A stretch of 64,000 nt of DNA, taken from assembly GCA_002189035.1 (NCBI GenBank), contig NEEC01000008.1, positions 992,001 to 1,056,000 on the forward strand, given 5' to 3'. Each line of letters starts with the position of its first letter. The first letter of the stretch is position 1. The notes under the pieces were generated by a model. The model worked only from the letters and a program-made list of their open reading frames with translations, did not search any database and was not told the origin of the DNA. Made by a program: the position numbers and the translations under genes. Shown here one piece after another: positions 46,407 to 59,962 of the stretch. The DNA comes from Utricularia gibba. Lineage: Eukaryota > Streptophyta > Magnoliopsida > Lamiales > Lentibulariaceae.

Positions 46407-49400
46407 TCATGCTGAGTGAATGTTACTATCACCGGAGGGTTTTTGTCTTGCCTCAGACAACGAGAGGCGCCGGTTACTTGTGGAGCCGGCCTCTACAAGT
46501 GTGTCTGGGGAGAAACTTACTGCAACTGTTCCTAGGGATGATGCCAAAAAGTTACGGGCAGTCGAAGAGTCAGTTGATGAAGTAGTAGGATCGTATGCAA
46601 CGATCCTCATGGGGTGGTCAAATTTGCAACTTGGACCGAACTTGCAGATTCCATAACGGGAGTAGAAAACACATAGCGGCTGCCCCTAAAACAAGTTGTA
46701 AACAAAGTATGCATGTTGAACAGAAGACCTGAATAAGCTAATCCTCAGATGTTGAACTTATATGAAATGCGAAAGCATGGCAGGATGATCAACAATTCAT
46801 TAACTCAATAACCCAAAATGCCAACTCTTAAAGACCTGATGATGTATCACCCTTCCCACCAAACCATTAAGATTTAATCAAAAAATGAGTATGGGAAGAA
46901 TTTCAAGAGATTTACCGGCCGTAGCGGAAGTCCAATTGGACTTAGCAAACAATCAGGAGCAGGGATGGTTCTGTCTCTAGGATGATGAAACTTACATACC
47001 GCACCAAATTTACAGTCTCCAGTCTTCATGTAGAACTGGCACTCTGGCTGACCGGGCCTCTCAGGAAATACATTTTCTCCTTGATATCCGTAATATCCCA
47101 CAGGTACAGAACCAGCATGTATATGGGGACCAGGAATCCTTCCTTCATCTTGGTTTGAAGCACCCTCATTTTGGATGTTCCCTGATGTGGGGTGCTGGTG
47201 ATCTGAGGATAGAACTGAACCAAGCTGACCCTGGAAAGACCCATGGCCTAAGGAAATCTCAACTTTATATACCATATTTGTACAAGTAACTTAAATGCCA
47301 AAAAAAAAAAAAACGCAACACTTTCAGACTAACCAGATGAAATTTTCTTACAAGGAATATCTTGTAGCAGGCTAATGACCACAAATTGAAACCTCATTTA
47401 CTATTAATTAATCTGGCAAAACCAAAAACTTTGATCAAGTTGCCCAAAATAAAATCTAGATAAACATAAGAAAAACCAAGAATATATTCACATAAATGTG
47501 CATAATGACTGCCGTTCTGTTCACGAAATATCTTTTTCTATCCTAAAGCTCAAAACCGTATAAAGGCGACAAGATGTCAAAACACTGATAATCCATTTTC
47601 CAGTTCTTCAAATAAGTACACTATTCCAGATGAAAAACATGCTATTGAGAAAGAAAAGTGAGGAAGTAAAGCAAGGAAAGAAATGGAAAAAAATGACAAG
47701 AATTATTACACTGTATGTATTCCAGGTTGGGACTGAGAGTACTCCGGGAAGCATAACAAGTGGGCCATTTGAAGGGCTTTGCCACCTAGGACTAGGAAGA
47801 TAGGAAGCTCTTGACAACGAATATGGAACTTGGCCAGTTGGAGAATGCATGGTAGGATATACAGTAGAACCTCGTACAGGAACCATCATGTTAGATGGTT
47901 GAGGATGGTTGAATTTACAAGTGCTTCCAAATTTACAGGTACCGTGTCTCATGTAATATGCACATTCTTTCTCATTCTGCACAAAATGCAAGGAAAATAA
48001 ACATCAGTTCCCAAAAACTTACAAAAATGTGAAAGATTCATGCCTGTGCTTATGGACAATGCAAAGTTGTCACATGAAAAAAGCATTCAAGACGAAGTAT
48101 AATGTAGCTGCTTGCAATAAGGCAGAAATGAGCCAACCGGGCGAAGTGGGAATCCGAAGACATTCAAAGCAACCCTCTCAGTAATCCAAGCTTTATCCCG
48201 AGGATGATGAAACTTGCATGTGGCACCAAATTTGCAAGTCCCAGTTTTTATGTAATACTACAAAGTAAATCAATATATGGAATGTGATTAGTGACCAAGG
48301 CGAAAAGAAAGTGAGCCAAGGAACACAGATCTTCGTTTACAATAAAATCAAGAATTGAAAACTACACATAAGCGATCTGAATCCAAAACTAATTATAATG
48401 TATCATCGAAACATTGGAAAAAAGGAGGACCATAGAGCAGATGTCCTGAACATCTAGAAATTGAGGAGAAAAGCTTAATCTGGTGAGAGTTTCAAGAATA
48501 CAGATGAGAAAATGCTTTACTGCACCTGACATTCAGGTTGCCCAATCCTTTCTGGAAAGTCACCATTCATTTGTGCCATTGCAATAGCCTACACTCATTT
48601 ATAGGAAATTATGGTATAACAATGCATAAAATTATTGGAAAGTGTTAAAAAAACCATATCATGGATGCATAGAAGTAAGTACCCATGAATGGCATACAGA
48701 CATGCCGTATTTTCAATTCACTTTTTTTTAGCATACTCAAGAAATTAAATGCTCCATGCAATCTTATTGCAGACCAAGAAATCATCCATAGCACTTCAGA
48801 TGAAAGCTAGTTACGTTAGCCATAAGCAACATCACAAGGACATTTGGATGATGACAAGACGTTCAATAACCATTAAACGCAAATGCATACCAATTTCCTG
48901 TCTGGGGGTGGTTAAATCGGCATGTGGCCCCATACCTGCACATGCCTGTTTGGATGTAGTATGAACAATCTGGTTCACCTTCACGGATTGGATAGTGTCC
49001 GAAGCTGGTCTGTGCTGTTGACCTTGAATCCACTTCCCAAGGTGCATCTGAGGATATAGTTTTAGTGCTTTTAATCAAAATTTGGGAACCCATAAAAAGA
49101 TTGTTAAGTAGACTCAGTCAACTTAATTTAAGCACTGAAAACATGAAAAGCGAAAATTTAAGACAAAACTTTCAACGCGCACTTTGATAAGGGATGAATG
49201 TTCATACAGAAATCCCAGATCAGGAAAACAAATTTCAAACAAATGATTCACAAATCAGGAACAGAGTGATCGAACACACTAAAATGTAAATGTTACACAC
49301 CAAGTGCACTGATCTCAAACACAATCAACAAATTTTATGCTCTGACACCTCCAACCTCCTATGCCAACCCGAAACACTCAATTAATGTTCCCAAAAGAGC

Positions 49401-49730
49401 GCCATCCTCACCCACTCTAAAACAAAAAAAAAAAAAAATTAAGTTGCCCTGTTCTCATTTTCGTGCGATGTTACTAGTTTTACTGTTCAACCGCCTTAAA
49501 CCTCAAATACAATCTACTCAACAGTGTCCTAAGGTTATTTTTCTTTACCAACAACACCAAACCTAGAAATGAAGAAAACAGAAATAGGCATATCGCCCCA
49601 AGTCATATCAGACACAATCACACACACACAATAAAGAATACAAGGAAAAAATTGAACCTTGGCGCTGTGGGTATAATTGGATGGAGGGGGATACGGCAGA
49701 GGAATGGGCGGTTGCCAACACTCGCGACAT
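46407..49730 (-). CDS. Five-finger CCCH zinc-finger protein (ZFN-like), with a one-base frame break
   Basis: ZFN-type CCCH proteins bind nucleic acids; several plant members are nuclear RNA/DNA-binding regulators. Exons on the minus strand: 49658-49730, 48891-49047, 48526-48588, 48138-48257, 47710-47976, 46916-47230 and 46407-46685. Five C-x8-C-x5-C-x3-H fingers occur: [20 protein letters not shown], then one split over exons 3-4 ([20 protein letters not shown]), [40 protein letters not shown] and [20 protein letters not shown]. The tail [17 protein letters not shown] is the family ending. Exon 2 is one base short of frame: its end reads HPQTGN-W where the family has HPP(N/D)RKL, fixed by one more C in the run at 48904-48908. 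As given, translation stops soon after finger 1. With that base the protein would have 424 residues. The first exon (MSRVLATAH) is an inference. Confidence 0.82.
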
Positions 49731-49910
49731 GAGAGTTCAAAACCCACATGAGACGTTGCTATCCAATCCCAGTAAACAAAAGTTTTCAGAGCTCCATGAG
49801 CCGTTAGGCCCGAGGACAGCGACGGCGATTGGAGCTGAAGAATGGAAGAAAAATTCCTCCGTGAAGATGACAAAGAAGGGAAGCAGAAGAATAAAGTGTG
49901 CGCGAGAAAG

Positions 49911-49957
49911 AGAGAGAGAGACAGGCAGAAGAAAGAAAGGGTGGTGGTGGTGGTGGG
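49911..49957. repeat. (GA)n and (GGT)n microsatellites
   Basis: GA repeat at 49911-49921 and GGT repeat at 49939-49957. Both lie in the CCCH gene leader and would be pyrimidine-rich on the minus strand. Confidence 0.8.
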
Positions 49958-50116
49958 GAGAAATAATGGCGATTTCTGATTTTCTTCCCTCCACAGAAAG
50001 AGAACAGACGTGATAGAAAGCAATTAAATATTAAACAATAATAAATACATAAATAAATGAACTCATTTTTTTATTTCAATAAATAAACCCCAAAATAATT
50101 GAATTTTATTATATAA

Positions 50117-50138
50117 AATAATAATAATAATAATAATA
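50117..50138. repeat. (ATA)n microsatellite
   Basis: About seven ATA units in AT-rich spacer. Confidence 0.85.
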
Positions 50139-50741
50139 TATTTAACTAATAATTGAAATTTCAATTATTTTATTAGAAACATTTTCCGAAAATGATTTTG
50201 ATACAATTTAACTTTTCCATTTTTAATTTAAACAGAAATTATTGCGTCCATTTAAAAATACAAACGCAACACAAAAACTTACCGCCGTCAAACATGACTG
50301 TAAAAATGGCGGCTAGTACGGAGGTCAGAAACCAGGAACGGAAACGGCCAAGTCCCCGGTGGGAAAATCCTGTTTCTCTGAATTTGAATGAATCTACGAG
50401 CTTTTTCTCAGGTGATTCCAGGGATGAGGTCGTCGGTCGAAACGATGGTTTTTTTTTTCTTCGCCGGCGGTTTGCTTCTCCGATGGGCGAAGACCCACCT
50501 CACTTAATAGAAATGTGGGTACTGAGAAGTGAGAAACCGCCATTGTCGACTGTAGGATGGGATTGTTGTTGCCGTTGTCGTAAACAATGGTGCTTCCTTC
50601 CTTCCTTCCCTTTTAATAGAAAACGTAGCCTGCGGTGGAAATTGGGGGAAGGCGAGAACGCCTCTCCTTAAACGCGACGCTCGTGTTCGCCGACCATACG
50701 TACAGGGGAAAGAAGGGAGATCCCGGAGGTGCTTTGTTCCA

Positions 50742-51406
50742 ATGGACGTTTTGGGAGTTCTGCGAATTCGGGTCCGGCGAGGGATCGGCTTGGCCGTGAG
50801 GGACACCATGAGCAGCGACCCTTACTGTGTCATCAAATGCGGCTTCCAGGTGCAATTCTGCACATCCTTCTTCTTCCACCATGCCCCTTTGGCTGAATCT
50901 GAATCCGAATCTGAATCCTTTTTTCTCTGCGCAGAAGGTGAAGACGAAGGTGGTTAGAGGCAACATCAACCCTGTCTGGAATGAGGTTCTCACCATCTAC
51001 GTCAAGAATGTGCATGACCCCATCCTTCTGGCAAGTGCTCCCTTCCCTTCTTCATGATCATGCCTCAAGGCATAACCAGCAGGGTCTGTGATGCGTGGTG
51101 CTGCAGTATGTATACGACAAGGACACCTTCACGGAGGATGATGGAATGGGAGAAGCAAGGATCAACATGAAGCCGCTGCTGGAGTGCGTGAGGATGGGGC
51201 TCAAGGGGCTGCCCAATGGAACCACAGTAGACAGGGTTCAGCCCACCAACGAGAACTGTCTCGCGGAGGAAAGCGCTATTGTGTGGAACCACGGAGGGAC
51301 GATGACGCAAGACATGCTGCTGAAGCTGAGGAACGTGGAGTGTGGCCGAGTGGAGATCCAGCTCGAGTGGGTTGAGATTCCTGGCTGCAGAGGTCTCCAG
51401 GGTTGA
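50742..51406 (+). CDS. C2-domain ABA-related (CAR) protein
   Basis: CAR proteins are small Ca2+-dependent C2 proteins that bring PYR/PYL ABA receptors to the plasma membrane. Three exons: 50742-50849, 50935-51030 and 51107-51406 (167 residues, family length). Motifs: LGVLRIRVRRGIGLAVRD, SSDPYCVIKCGFQ, KTKVVRGNINPVWNEVL, YVYDKDTFTEDDGMGEA (Ca2+-binding Asp residues), the CAR-specific insertion GLPNGTTVDRVQPTNENCLA and EESAIVWNHGG, and the end LRNVECGRVEIQLEW. Intron 2 begins with GC (CTG|GCAAGT) and ends CTGCAG; no GT donor keeps the frame. CAR versus the C2 part of an ARF-GAP is settled by the short length and the insertion. Confidence 0.92.
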
Positions 51407-52470
51407 TAAATCACGTTATGGAAAGATAAGAAGAGCACCCTTTATCCATTCATTGTCTTTTGTTTTCAAAAATGATGTCATCTCAAAGTAGATATCACAC
51501 GAGGTTGGATTACTTGCCAGAAGGCACCTTTAGTTTCAGAAGGATATCAGGCGTTGACCATGAGTAGGTACTTACTCCATTGATGGGATCTCGAGGAACC
51601 TCTCTCATGATCACAAATGGCGCCCACAGCAGCACTCTGATCATGGCCACAGCATCATCAATTCATCATCACCGGAAACACAAGGTGGGTGGGTATCAGA
51701 ACATGTAAAAAAAAAAAAATGCGAGTCCCTGGAAAAAAAGATGAAAACGAACATGAAGTGCAAGTACATCTCAATGAGATTCCCAAGTGAATCAAAGTCT
51801 CAAATCCAATCTGTTTCCTCATTGTCTATTTTCACAGCCAAAGCTGGTTTCTGTAATCTGTTTCAGTTCCTTTTTGTATCGAAAAAATCATGAAAAATAT
51901 CAGCACAGTTTCTTTACATACCGTAGCTAAAATTCCTGAGGATAAGACCCGCCAAACTAAGGAAATTGCTTTTCGCATATACCTGCAAGAAAGATGACAG
52001 AATGAGAACCCTTCTCAGCTGCTGAAGTGCAAATTCATGGCTTTTCACTGACGAACCTCATTTCTTGAATTGGAATTGTTGTGGGTGTCTTTATGTGAAC
52101 ATAAAAAGGAAAAAGAACGGTGATTGGGTGGACGAGAAGAGGATGAACGAGGCAAAGAAGCCTCGGGCATTTGGAGGTTCAAGGACCAGTTCATTCCAGT
52201 TCTCCCATGTTTTCTTCTGCAGAACGAGGTGGAGTTTTATCCAACGAATCCCTTTAACAAAGAAACTGAATCTTAGATTTCATTCAAAGATGAGGAAAGA
52301 AGATGAAATTTTTCATAACCAACTCCTGAGTTCATCAGAAACCTAAAATCGTGACAGCACAAATTTAAACATGTTGACTAAACAGAGACGCTAGCAATCC
52401 TGGAACACAACATTTGTCGAAACCTAACATTTCTAAAATTTGTAGCACATATCCATGTAACCTTGATGGA
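51407..52470. other. Spacer between convergent CAR and Alfin-like genes
   Basis: 3' UTRs and non-coding DNA. The frame at 52065-52346 has no family resemblance. Confidence 0.55.
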
Positions 52471-54577
52471 CTAAACTCTGGCCCTTTTGTTGCTGCACGT
52501 AGGGCATTTGTATTGCTTGATGTGTTCAGCTTTTGCGGGGGTAATCTTCACGCATTTTCCATGGAACCATCTTTCACAAACATCGCAGCATATCCAGAAT
52601 TCGTCAGTTGCATAATTGTCACCACAGGCCCCGCATAGTGTACCCCTTGTTCATCTTCATCTTCCTCGTCCTCTTCCTCACCACCACTCTCGTCCTCATC
52701 CTTTGCTGCAGACATCTTACTTGCTTTGGACTCGGCATCGAATTGCCGAGATGGCTAAGGAATAAGAGAGTCATGAAACCAAGACTCCAGGAGCAGTCAA
52801 AGAATTCCTAAACGCCCAGATACTTACCATTCTGCTATTGGATTTGCTCTTACTGCCGTTATTTGGGGCAGAACCTTGCTCTTTTTTCTGTTTGGCTGAA
52901 CCAGACACAACTTCAAACACAGTAGGTAGTTCATTAATCATTTGGAAGAGTCTCTTCCTGCAAACACAACATTCACACATTGTTAGAGACGCGTGATGTT
53001 TGTTTCATCCTACAAGATAACCAGATATATGATCAGTTCTGGTTATCATCAAGGGAATATATTTGGCCTAAGAGACATCAACGGCATAGTCTTGTGGATG
53101 CTTTTACAGAAAATACCTATCGGCTTTTCCAAATCCAAAACGAGCACCAAAGTAGAAAGCCACGGAAAGAAGCCATGAATCACTGTGAACTGCAACGAGA
53201 GACAACCAGTCTTTTACTTGCATTCCATCTCGAGCAAAATTTATTCCGAGAGCAGGCTCGGGCAGTTCAGGAGGCACTTCTTCAACAGGAAGGTTGACTT
53301 CCCATGTCTCATTTGGAAGTGCATACAGACAAAGGTTCTCCTTATCTGCAAAAAATACAAGAAGGCACTAACATGGTGAAACGAAGGAGCTAACCCAACT
53401 TTTGAGATGGAAGGCTTTGAATGCAAAGACGAGTCTCAAGGACTGGGGTATTGATTGCAAAAACGTACCAAATTTCTAGCCACCATATCAAAAGACATAC
53501 CAAGAAATACTGAATCGTATTTTCTGTTTTTACACTCTAAACAGACGCCCAAAGATAAATGCAGGGCTTTTTAAAAATCCGAACAGGAAAATCTCATAAT
53601 GCCAATCACAAGAAACGGAAAAAAAAAACCCAGAAGTAACGAGAAACATATGCTTTTGAATAAAAGTAATTGCCTGATTCTTTTCTGTATGGCATACTAT
53701 CTCCTCTTACGGTAAAGATTCAAATATTATTTTTTGTTCTTGAAAAAAAAAAAGGCATATGATAATTGGGATGTCACTCAACTGCATCAGGAAGTGACGA
53801 AACCTGGCTGAATCTTAAAAGGGAATAAACAGAACCGCAGCTGAACGAAACACACAACACGAGGAGGTGTTTGGAACACATACAAAACCAAAACACGGGG
53901 GACAAGTTAAACTGATCAAGTGCATCTGGAGGCTAAAGATGGGAAGGAAGAAGATGAGGGACTAGGAAATACAGGCCTGAAAACACTGCAAGAAACTTGC
54001 AAGTCAACGCTTGGAAGGCGTTAAGAAAAAAGAAAAAAATACTCTCAATTCGGAAGTATCGAATTTTTTTTTAAAAAAATCTTATGAATATTTGAATCAT
54101 TAGTGGTCCAGCCGCACCATGCTCTTAGAGTATCATATTTGAACTATAGGACTCATCCGAAAAACCAAAAATATGCGAAGCATGTAGAAGACCTATCCTA
54201 CAAAGGTTCTATAACCCAATAAAAGAGACAAGAGACCAACTCACCAGGATCACACTGCTTGTAGAATTTGTCTACGTCTGCAAAAAAGGGGAAAAGAATA
54301 GACTTTATCACTACAGGGAACAACTCCAAAAACAAATAAGAATCAGAAACAACTCGTTTCAAAGCATACGCGAAGTCGCCCAAATAAAATAAAATCTTGG
54401 AAATAGCAAAACACGAACCAGACAATACCGGAAACAAAACAAAACAAAGAAACCTTATCTTGAAAATCAAGGTGAAATACCAGTGGTTAAAGCTTTGATG
54501 AGACCAGCTCTACGCCCTTTGAAATCATTGAAGACTTCATCAACAGTTTTCGGCACATCGTGCGGAGTCCCCTCCAT
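52471..54577 (-). CDS. Alfin-like (AL) PHD-finger protein, with a one-base frame break
   Basis: AL proteins bind H3K4me2/3 through a C-terminal PHD finger and act with PRC1 on seed and stress genes. Exons on the minus strand: 54481-54577, 54245-54277, 53117-53345, 52828-52957 and 52471-52754. The N-terminal Alfin domain reads [21 protein letters not shown], then [33 protein letters not shown] and [21 protein letters not shown] Ser/Lys linker and an acidic run ([16 protein letters not shown]) follow. The PHD finger is [32 protein letters not shown] and [15 protein letters not shown]. The acidic run and the PHD finger are in different frames; one extra base in the C-run at 52643-52646 (G-run in the transcript) would join them and give 257 residues, the family length. 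As given, the protein stops at 52548 without a PHD finger. Intron 2 is large (about 900 bp). Confidence 0.88.
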
Positions 54578-55318
54578 TAATCTTTTCGACACCAATTCCC
54601 CGTCCCCTCCCCAACCCAAATGCCTAAAACCCTTCTTCCCGCCGACACTTCAACTAGACCGAGTGACGTGGAAACTCAGATATTGAGACGAACCAGAAAC
54701 TACGGAGGGCAATGGCGAAAAAGGAGGAAAACCCAGACAAATCAGAAACCTAGAGGGAGAAGGGGCATTTGACCAAAAAACGAGGGTTTTATTTTTTTTA
54801 ATACCAATTTTTCAGGTTATTTTATTCCGACGTTATCAGCCAGATGACGTGGCGCCATATGATACGCCAGAGAAAACCTCCAGCCGCTAGTTACACCTGA
54901 TGCCTACTTGAGTTAAATAATTTTGTTATTAAATACAAATAAATTTTGTTTTAAAAGATTAAAAATTAAAAGTATTTTTTATTTCACTTTAAAAGATTGA
55001 AGACCCTTGGGTATGTCTTCCTCAATTTGCTTCTGGAGATTCCGGTCACCGGCCTCTTTGCAGTAACTCGCAGTTGAAGTAATAAGGGTGGAATCTTTGA
55101 TATCCACCTGGATGAATACCTTTCTGAAAGCAAAGGTGTAGTTTTGAAGACAGGATGACGAGTTTTTCATGCAAAGCAGAGCTCTACAGGCAGCAAGGAA
55201 CACACTTCCATATGTCCACAGTAGGTTTATCATCCCTGTCCATGAGAAATGTAGTGTGGTCTGGTTTCATGGGGTTGACAAGACTCAGTTCGGCAAGCTC
55301 TTCACCGGCTTCCGGCGG
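54578..55318. other. AL promoter and GNAT-like 3' flank
   Basis: AL leader and promoter up to about 54960. An 84-codon minus-strand frame at 54979-55233 has no family that I recognise and is probably 3' UTR sequence of the GNAT-like gene. Confidence 0.5.
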
Positions 55319-56159
55319 CTATTTTTTACCGTTTGTTGGTTGCTCATTGTTGGATTTGAATCGGGAACCCCATTTGAGGAGGAGTTGTTCGACATCGGCA
55401 TCCATTCTGGTTCCCACGCCTCCCCAGACGAGCATGTGCGCTAGGTCCCCGATCGACGATCCGCTAACTTCGTGCACTTCCCTGAACCCTAGTCTTCTGT
55501 AAAATCTCACCAGCTGCGAGGGAGAAACTCGTCGCTTTGATTCATCTCTACGGAGCGTCAACGTGCGAATTCGTGAATCGTAGTCGTACCTTGGAATGGT
55601 AGACTTCGGAATCGTTGATTGCTAGGAGCTCGGCCTTCGTGCACCCACAATCGAAGCCGTACCTAATCGCCACCGCGCCGATGAACAATCCAATCCCGAA
55701 TATGGAACGCTCCATCGTGAGTGTTTCCCTCCGCAGCTTAATCGTGTCCAGGTGCAGAATCTTCCCTTCCGACCAGTAGCGGATCATCCCCTCCGCGCGA
55801 CCGAGCTCTCCCCCCGTGGTCGAGTTTTGAGCCGTGATTCGAAAAAATGGGCCTAGTTTATGTAACTGAAGGCTGAGATTCTGCGATTTGGAGGCGGCGA
55901 TGATGTCCGGTATTGTGGGGAGCGATTCCTTCGAAACTGGACGGCCTGATTCGCGTAAACTGGTGGGCAATTTGACGGAAGACGAATTCAGAATCATGAT
56001 TCGGGGTTCCCAGGAAACTGGGGGTTGCTGATGGGTTTTGGCAGAAGCACGTACCCCATTCCCGATGCGATGAGATTTGCGCGAGCCTCCACCGCCCGAA
56101 GAAATCAGCGTGTCCAAATGTCCGCCACGACGGAGAAGAAGACCAATCACCAATTCCAC
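55319..56159 (-). CDS. GNAT-like acetyltransferase-fold protein, probably plastidial
   Basis: Two exons on the minus strand: 55590-56159 and 55319-55513 (254 residues), joined in frame by a 76-nt intron. The first 45 residues are Ser/Gly/Arg-rich (GGGGSRKSHRIGNGVRASAK) and resemble a plastid transit peptide. The core has a GNAT-like arrangement: GMIRYWSEGKILHLDTIKL (beta-4 region), ERSIFGIGLFIGAVAIRYGF (pyrophosphate-loop helix region), ELLAINDSE, then HSKLVRFYRRLGFREV, the typical GNAT motif B (FYRRLGF). The C-terminus GDLAHMLVWGGVGTRMDADV is characteristic of one conserved plant group whose substrate I do not know. The canonical R/Q-x-x-G-x-G/A loop is not clearly intact, so catalysis is uncertain. 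It is divergent with alpha-tubulin. Confidence 0.78.
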
Positions 56160-56735
56160 ATCGCGGAAATTGGCCCATCCCTCCGGCCCACTCAGCTACA
56201 GTGAGTCCTTGGCGCCCATCTATATCTTCCTCCTCCCATTCCTCCTTTGAATGGTGGACGCCGTTCCATCACTACGCCATCGTAGTCGTCTTCCCAGGAA
56301 CTCATGTGACACCCCTTGCCCGCCTTCCTCAGTGGATCAGTGAATGCGCCGCCCACTCTCATGCTGTAGATCCACATAGGGATGGATGCGTCACTCCAAC
56401 CCCCACTTCGACCCGTGATGACGGTAATTGGTCTAAGAGCTACTACCGGCGCCCGGCAGACAACTGGAGGAAAAGGACTGGTAGGTGGGGTGGGGGCAGG
56501 CGGCGGGACGGGACGATCATTTTTTTGTTTTATTTTGTAATTAATTATAGAGCTTTTGTAGGATTAAACCTATGCCGGCATTTTCTTCCATTGCTCTCCC
56601 TGTCGCCGTTGTTTTCAACGTCGTGGAACGGGACTGCATATACAGCAACTGAAGCTCGAGGCAAGGAGCGCAGAAATCGCACTAGTAGTACGGTTTCGGA
56701 GGAGGAGGAGGGTATTGTTTCGTTTCTAGAAGGAG
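56160..56735. other. Divergent promoter between GNAT-like and alpha-tubulin genes
   Basis: 576 bp, moderate GC, no convincing frame. The tubulin leader is GA-rich just before the start. Confidence 0.55.
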
Positions 56736-58642
<1,907 letters not shown>

Positions 58643-58987
58643 ACGATCCATCGCTGCTGCTTTCCTTCGGCCAGGTTTGTTTGTTTCTTCGTTCTGTTTC
58701 ACTCTTCGATTTAACCTTTTAAGCCGTTTATATTTGTTATAGTTTAATATACTCTGAAAAAATGATTTAAACTTTGTTAGTATTATTTGAATTTAATTTA
58801 TTACATTATTTTATTACCACCAAGCGCACCACTGCTTTAATAAAGCGGAACTGTCACATGGGCACTAGAATGATTTGATTAATGACGGAGAGGCGAATTC
58901 GAAGACTTCTTCCGATCAAATCTCCGTTGGAGTGAGAATACGGGGCGCCTGCCGCCGTTCCTTGCGGTGGCTGTGCTACGAACGATA
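58643..58987. other. Spacer between alpha-tubulin and LEA_2 genes
   Basis: Tubulin 3' UTR and a short promoter. Nothing else is seen. Confidence 0.5.
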
Positions 58988-59791
58988 ATGACCTCCAGGC
59001 ACGTTGCTGAGGATCATCGTCATTACCCACCGCCGCCGCCGTCGTCGTCCTCCGCATCTTTCCGAGGATGCTGCTGCTGCCTATTTCTCCTGTTTTCGTT
59101 CCTTGCACTCCTCGTCCTCGCCGCGGTCCTGGTCGTGATTCTCGTTGTGAAACCTCGTAAACCTGAATTTGAGCTCCAGCAGGTAAGCGTCCAATATATG
59201 GGGATAAACCCTACCGCAGCATCCTCCGCCACCGTATCCCTGGTAATCCACATGGTCTTCGTCGCGACCAACGACAACAAGGTCGGGATCCAATACGGCG
59301 AGTCTCGATTCACGGCGATGTACCGCGGCATTCCCCTCGGCCGCGGCTCCATCGCCGGATTCTACCAGCCGGCGCACAGCGTCCGCCGCATCGAGACGAC
59401 GATTTCCGTCGATCGCGTGAATCTACTGCAGGCGGAGGCAGCGGACATGGTGAGAGACGCCTCTTTGAATGACCGGGTTGAGTTCCGGGTCCTCGGCGAT
59501 GTCGGAGCCAAGATCCGGATCCTCGGCGTGACATCCCCAGGCGTAGAGGTTAGTCGAAAAATTAATTAATTAAACCTCTCCACACCTGTTCCCTAAATTG
59601 TCGGCAACTGCTTCCCATACGTCCGCTGCTGCTTTCTTCCTTCTAGAAGGCGGGGCTCCGGTCGATCGGTTTTGTGACAATCCGGTAGTATAAAATGGAT
59701 GCAGGTCTCCGTGGATTGCTCGATCGCGATCAGTCCTACGAAGCAGGCTCTGGTAAACAAGCAATGCGGCTTCGACGGCCTCACCTTATGA
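58988..59791 (+). CDS. LEA_2/NHL-domain membrane protein
   Basis: NDR1/HIN1-like family: plasma-membrane proteins with one N-terminal membrane helix and an LEA_2 beta-sandwich. Two exons: 58988-59548 and 59705-59791 (215 residues). A Pro/Ser-rich cytosolic tail precedes the cysteine cluster CCCC and a long hydrophobic helix (LFLLFSFLALLVLAAVLVVILVV, about residues 30-55). Then come ELQQVSVQYMGINP, an Ile/Val-rich sandwich (VSLVIHMVFVATNDNKVGIQY), YRGIPLGRGSIAGFYQPA and the C-terminal VSVDCSIAISPTKQALVNKQC. Such proteins act in stress and immunity, but the role here is unknown. The upstream open frame starts with GTG; 58988 is the first ATG. The 3' end is 171 bp from the 3' end of TH1. Confidence 0.88.
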
Positions 59792-59962
59792 CATTCACCT
59801 ACGAATAGGGACGAGCCCGGCCGGTGCTTCCGTATTTGCGTGCTAGAGATAGAAATCGTCTTGTCTTCTTCAGATACATTGTTTTGCTTCAATAGCACAA
59901 GTTCAGTGCAGAGTCTGCAGGTCACCCTTGTTTGGAAAAGCAATGGAGAAAGCATTCCATTC

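Larger units (their letters stand above)
49731..50741. other. Divergent promoter region between CCCH and CAR genes
   Basis: CCCH leader up to about 50000, with GA and GGT repeats that would be CT/ACC-rich in the transcript, then AT-rich DNA with a TAA microsatellite, then the CAR promoter. Longer frames here are low-complexity and not convincing. Confidence 0.55.

Noticed and set aside
49535-50023. 162-codon minus frame at the CCCH 5' end
   Set aside because: Low-complexity Ser/Leu/Phe frame from CT-rich leader DNA. It does not join the zinc-finger exons in frame.
50192-50671. 159-codon plus frame upstream of the CAR gene
   Set aside because: Ends before the CAR start in a different phase and has no recognised motif; probably promoter and leader.
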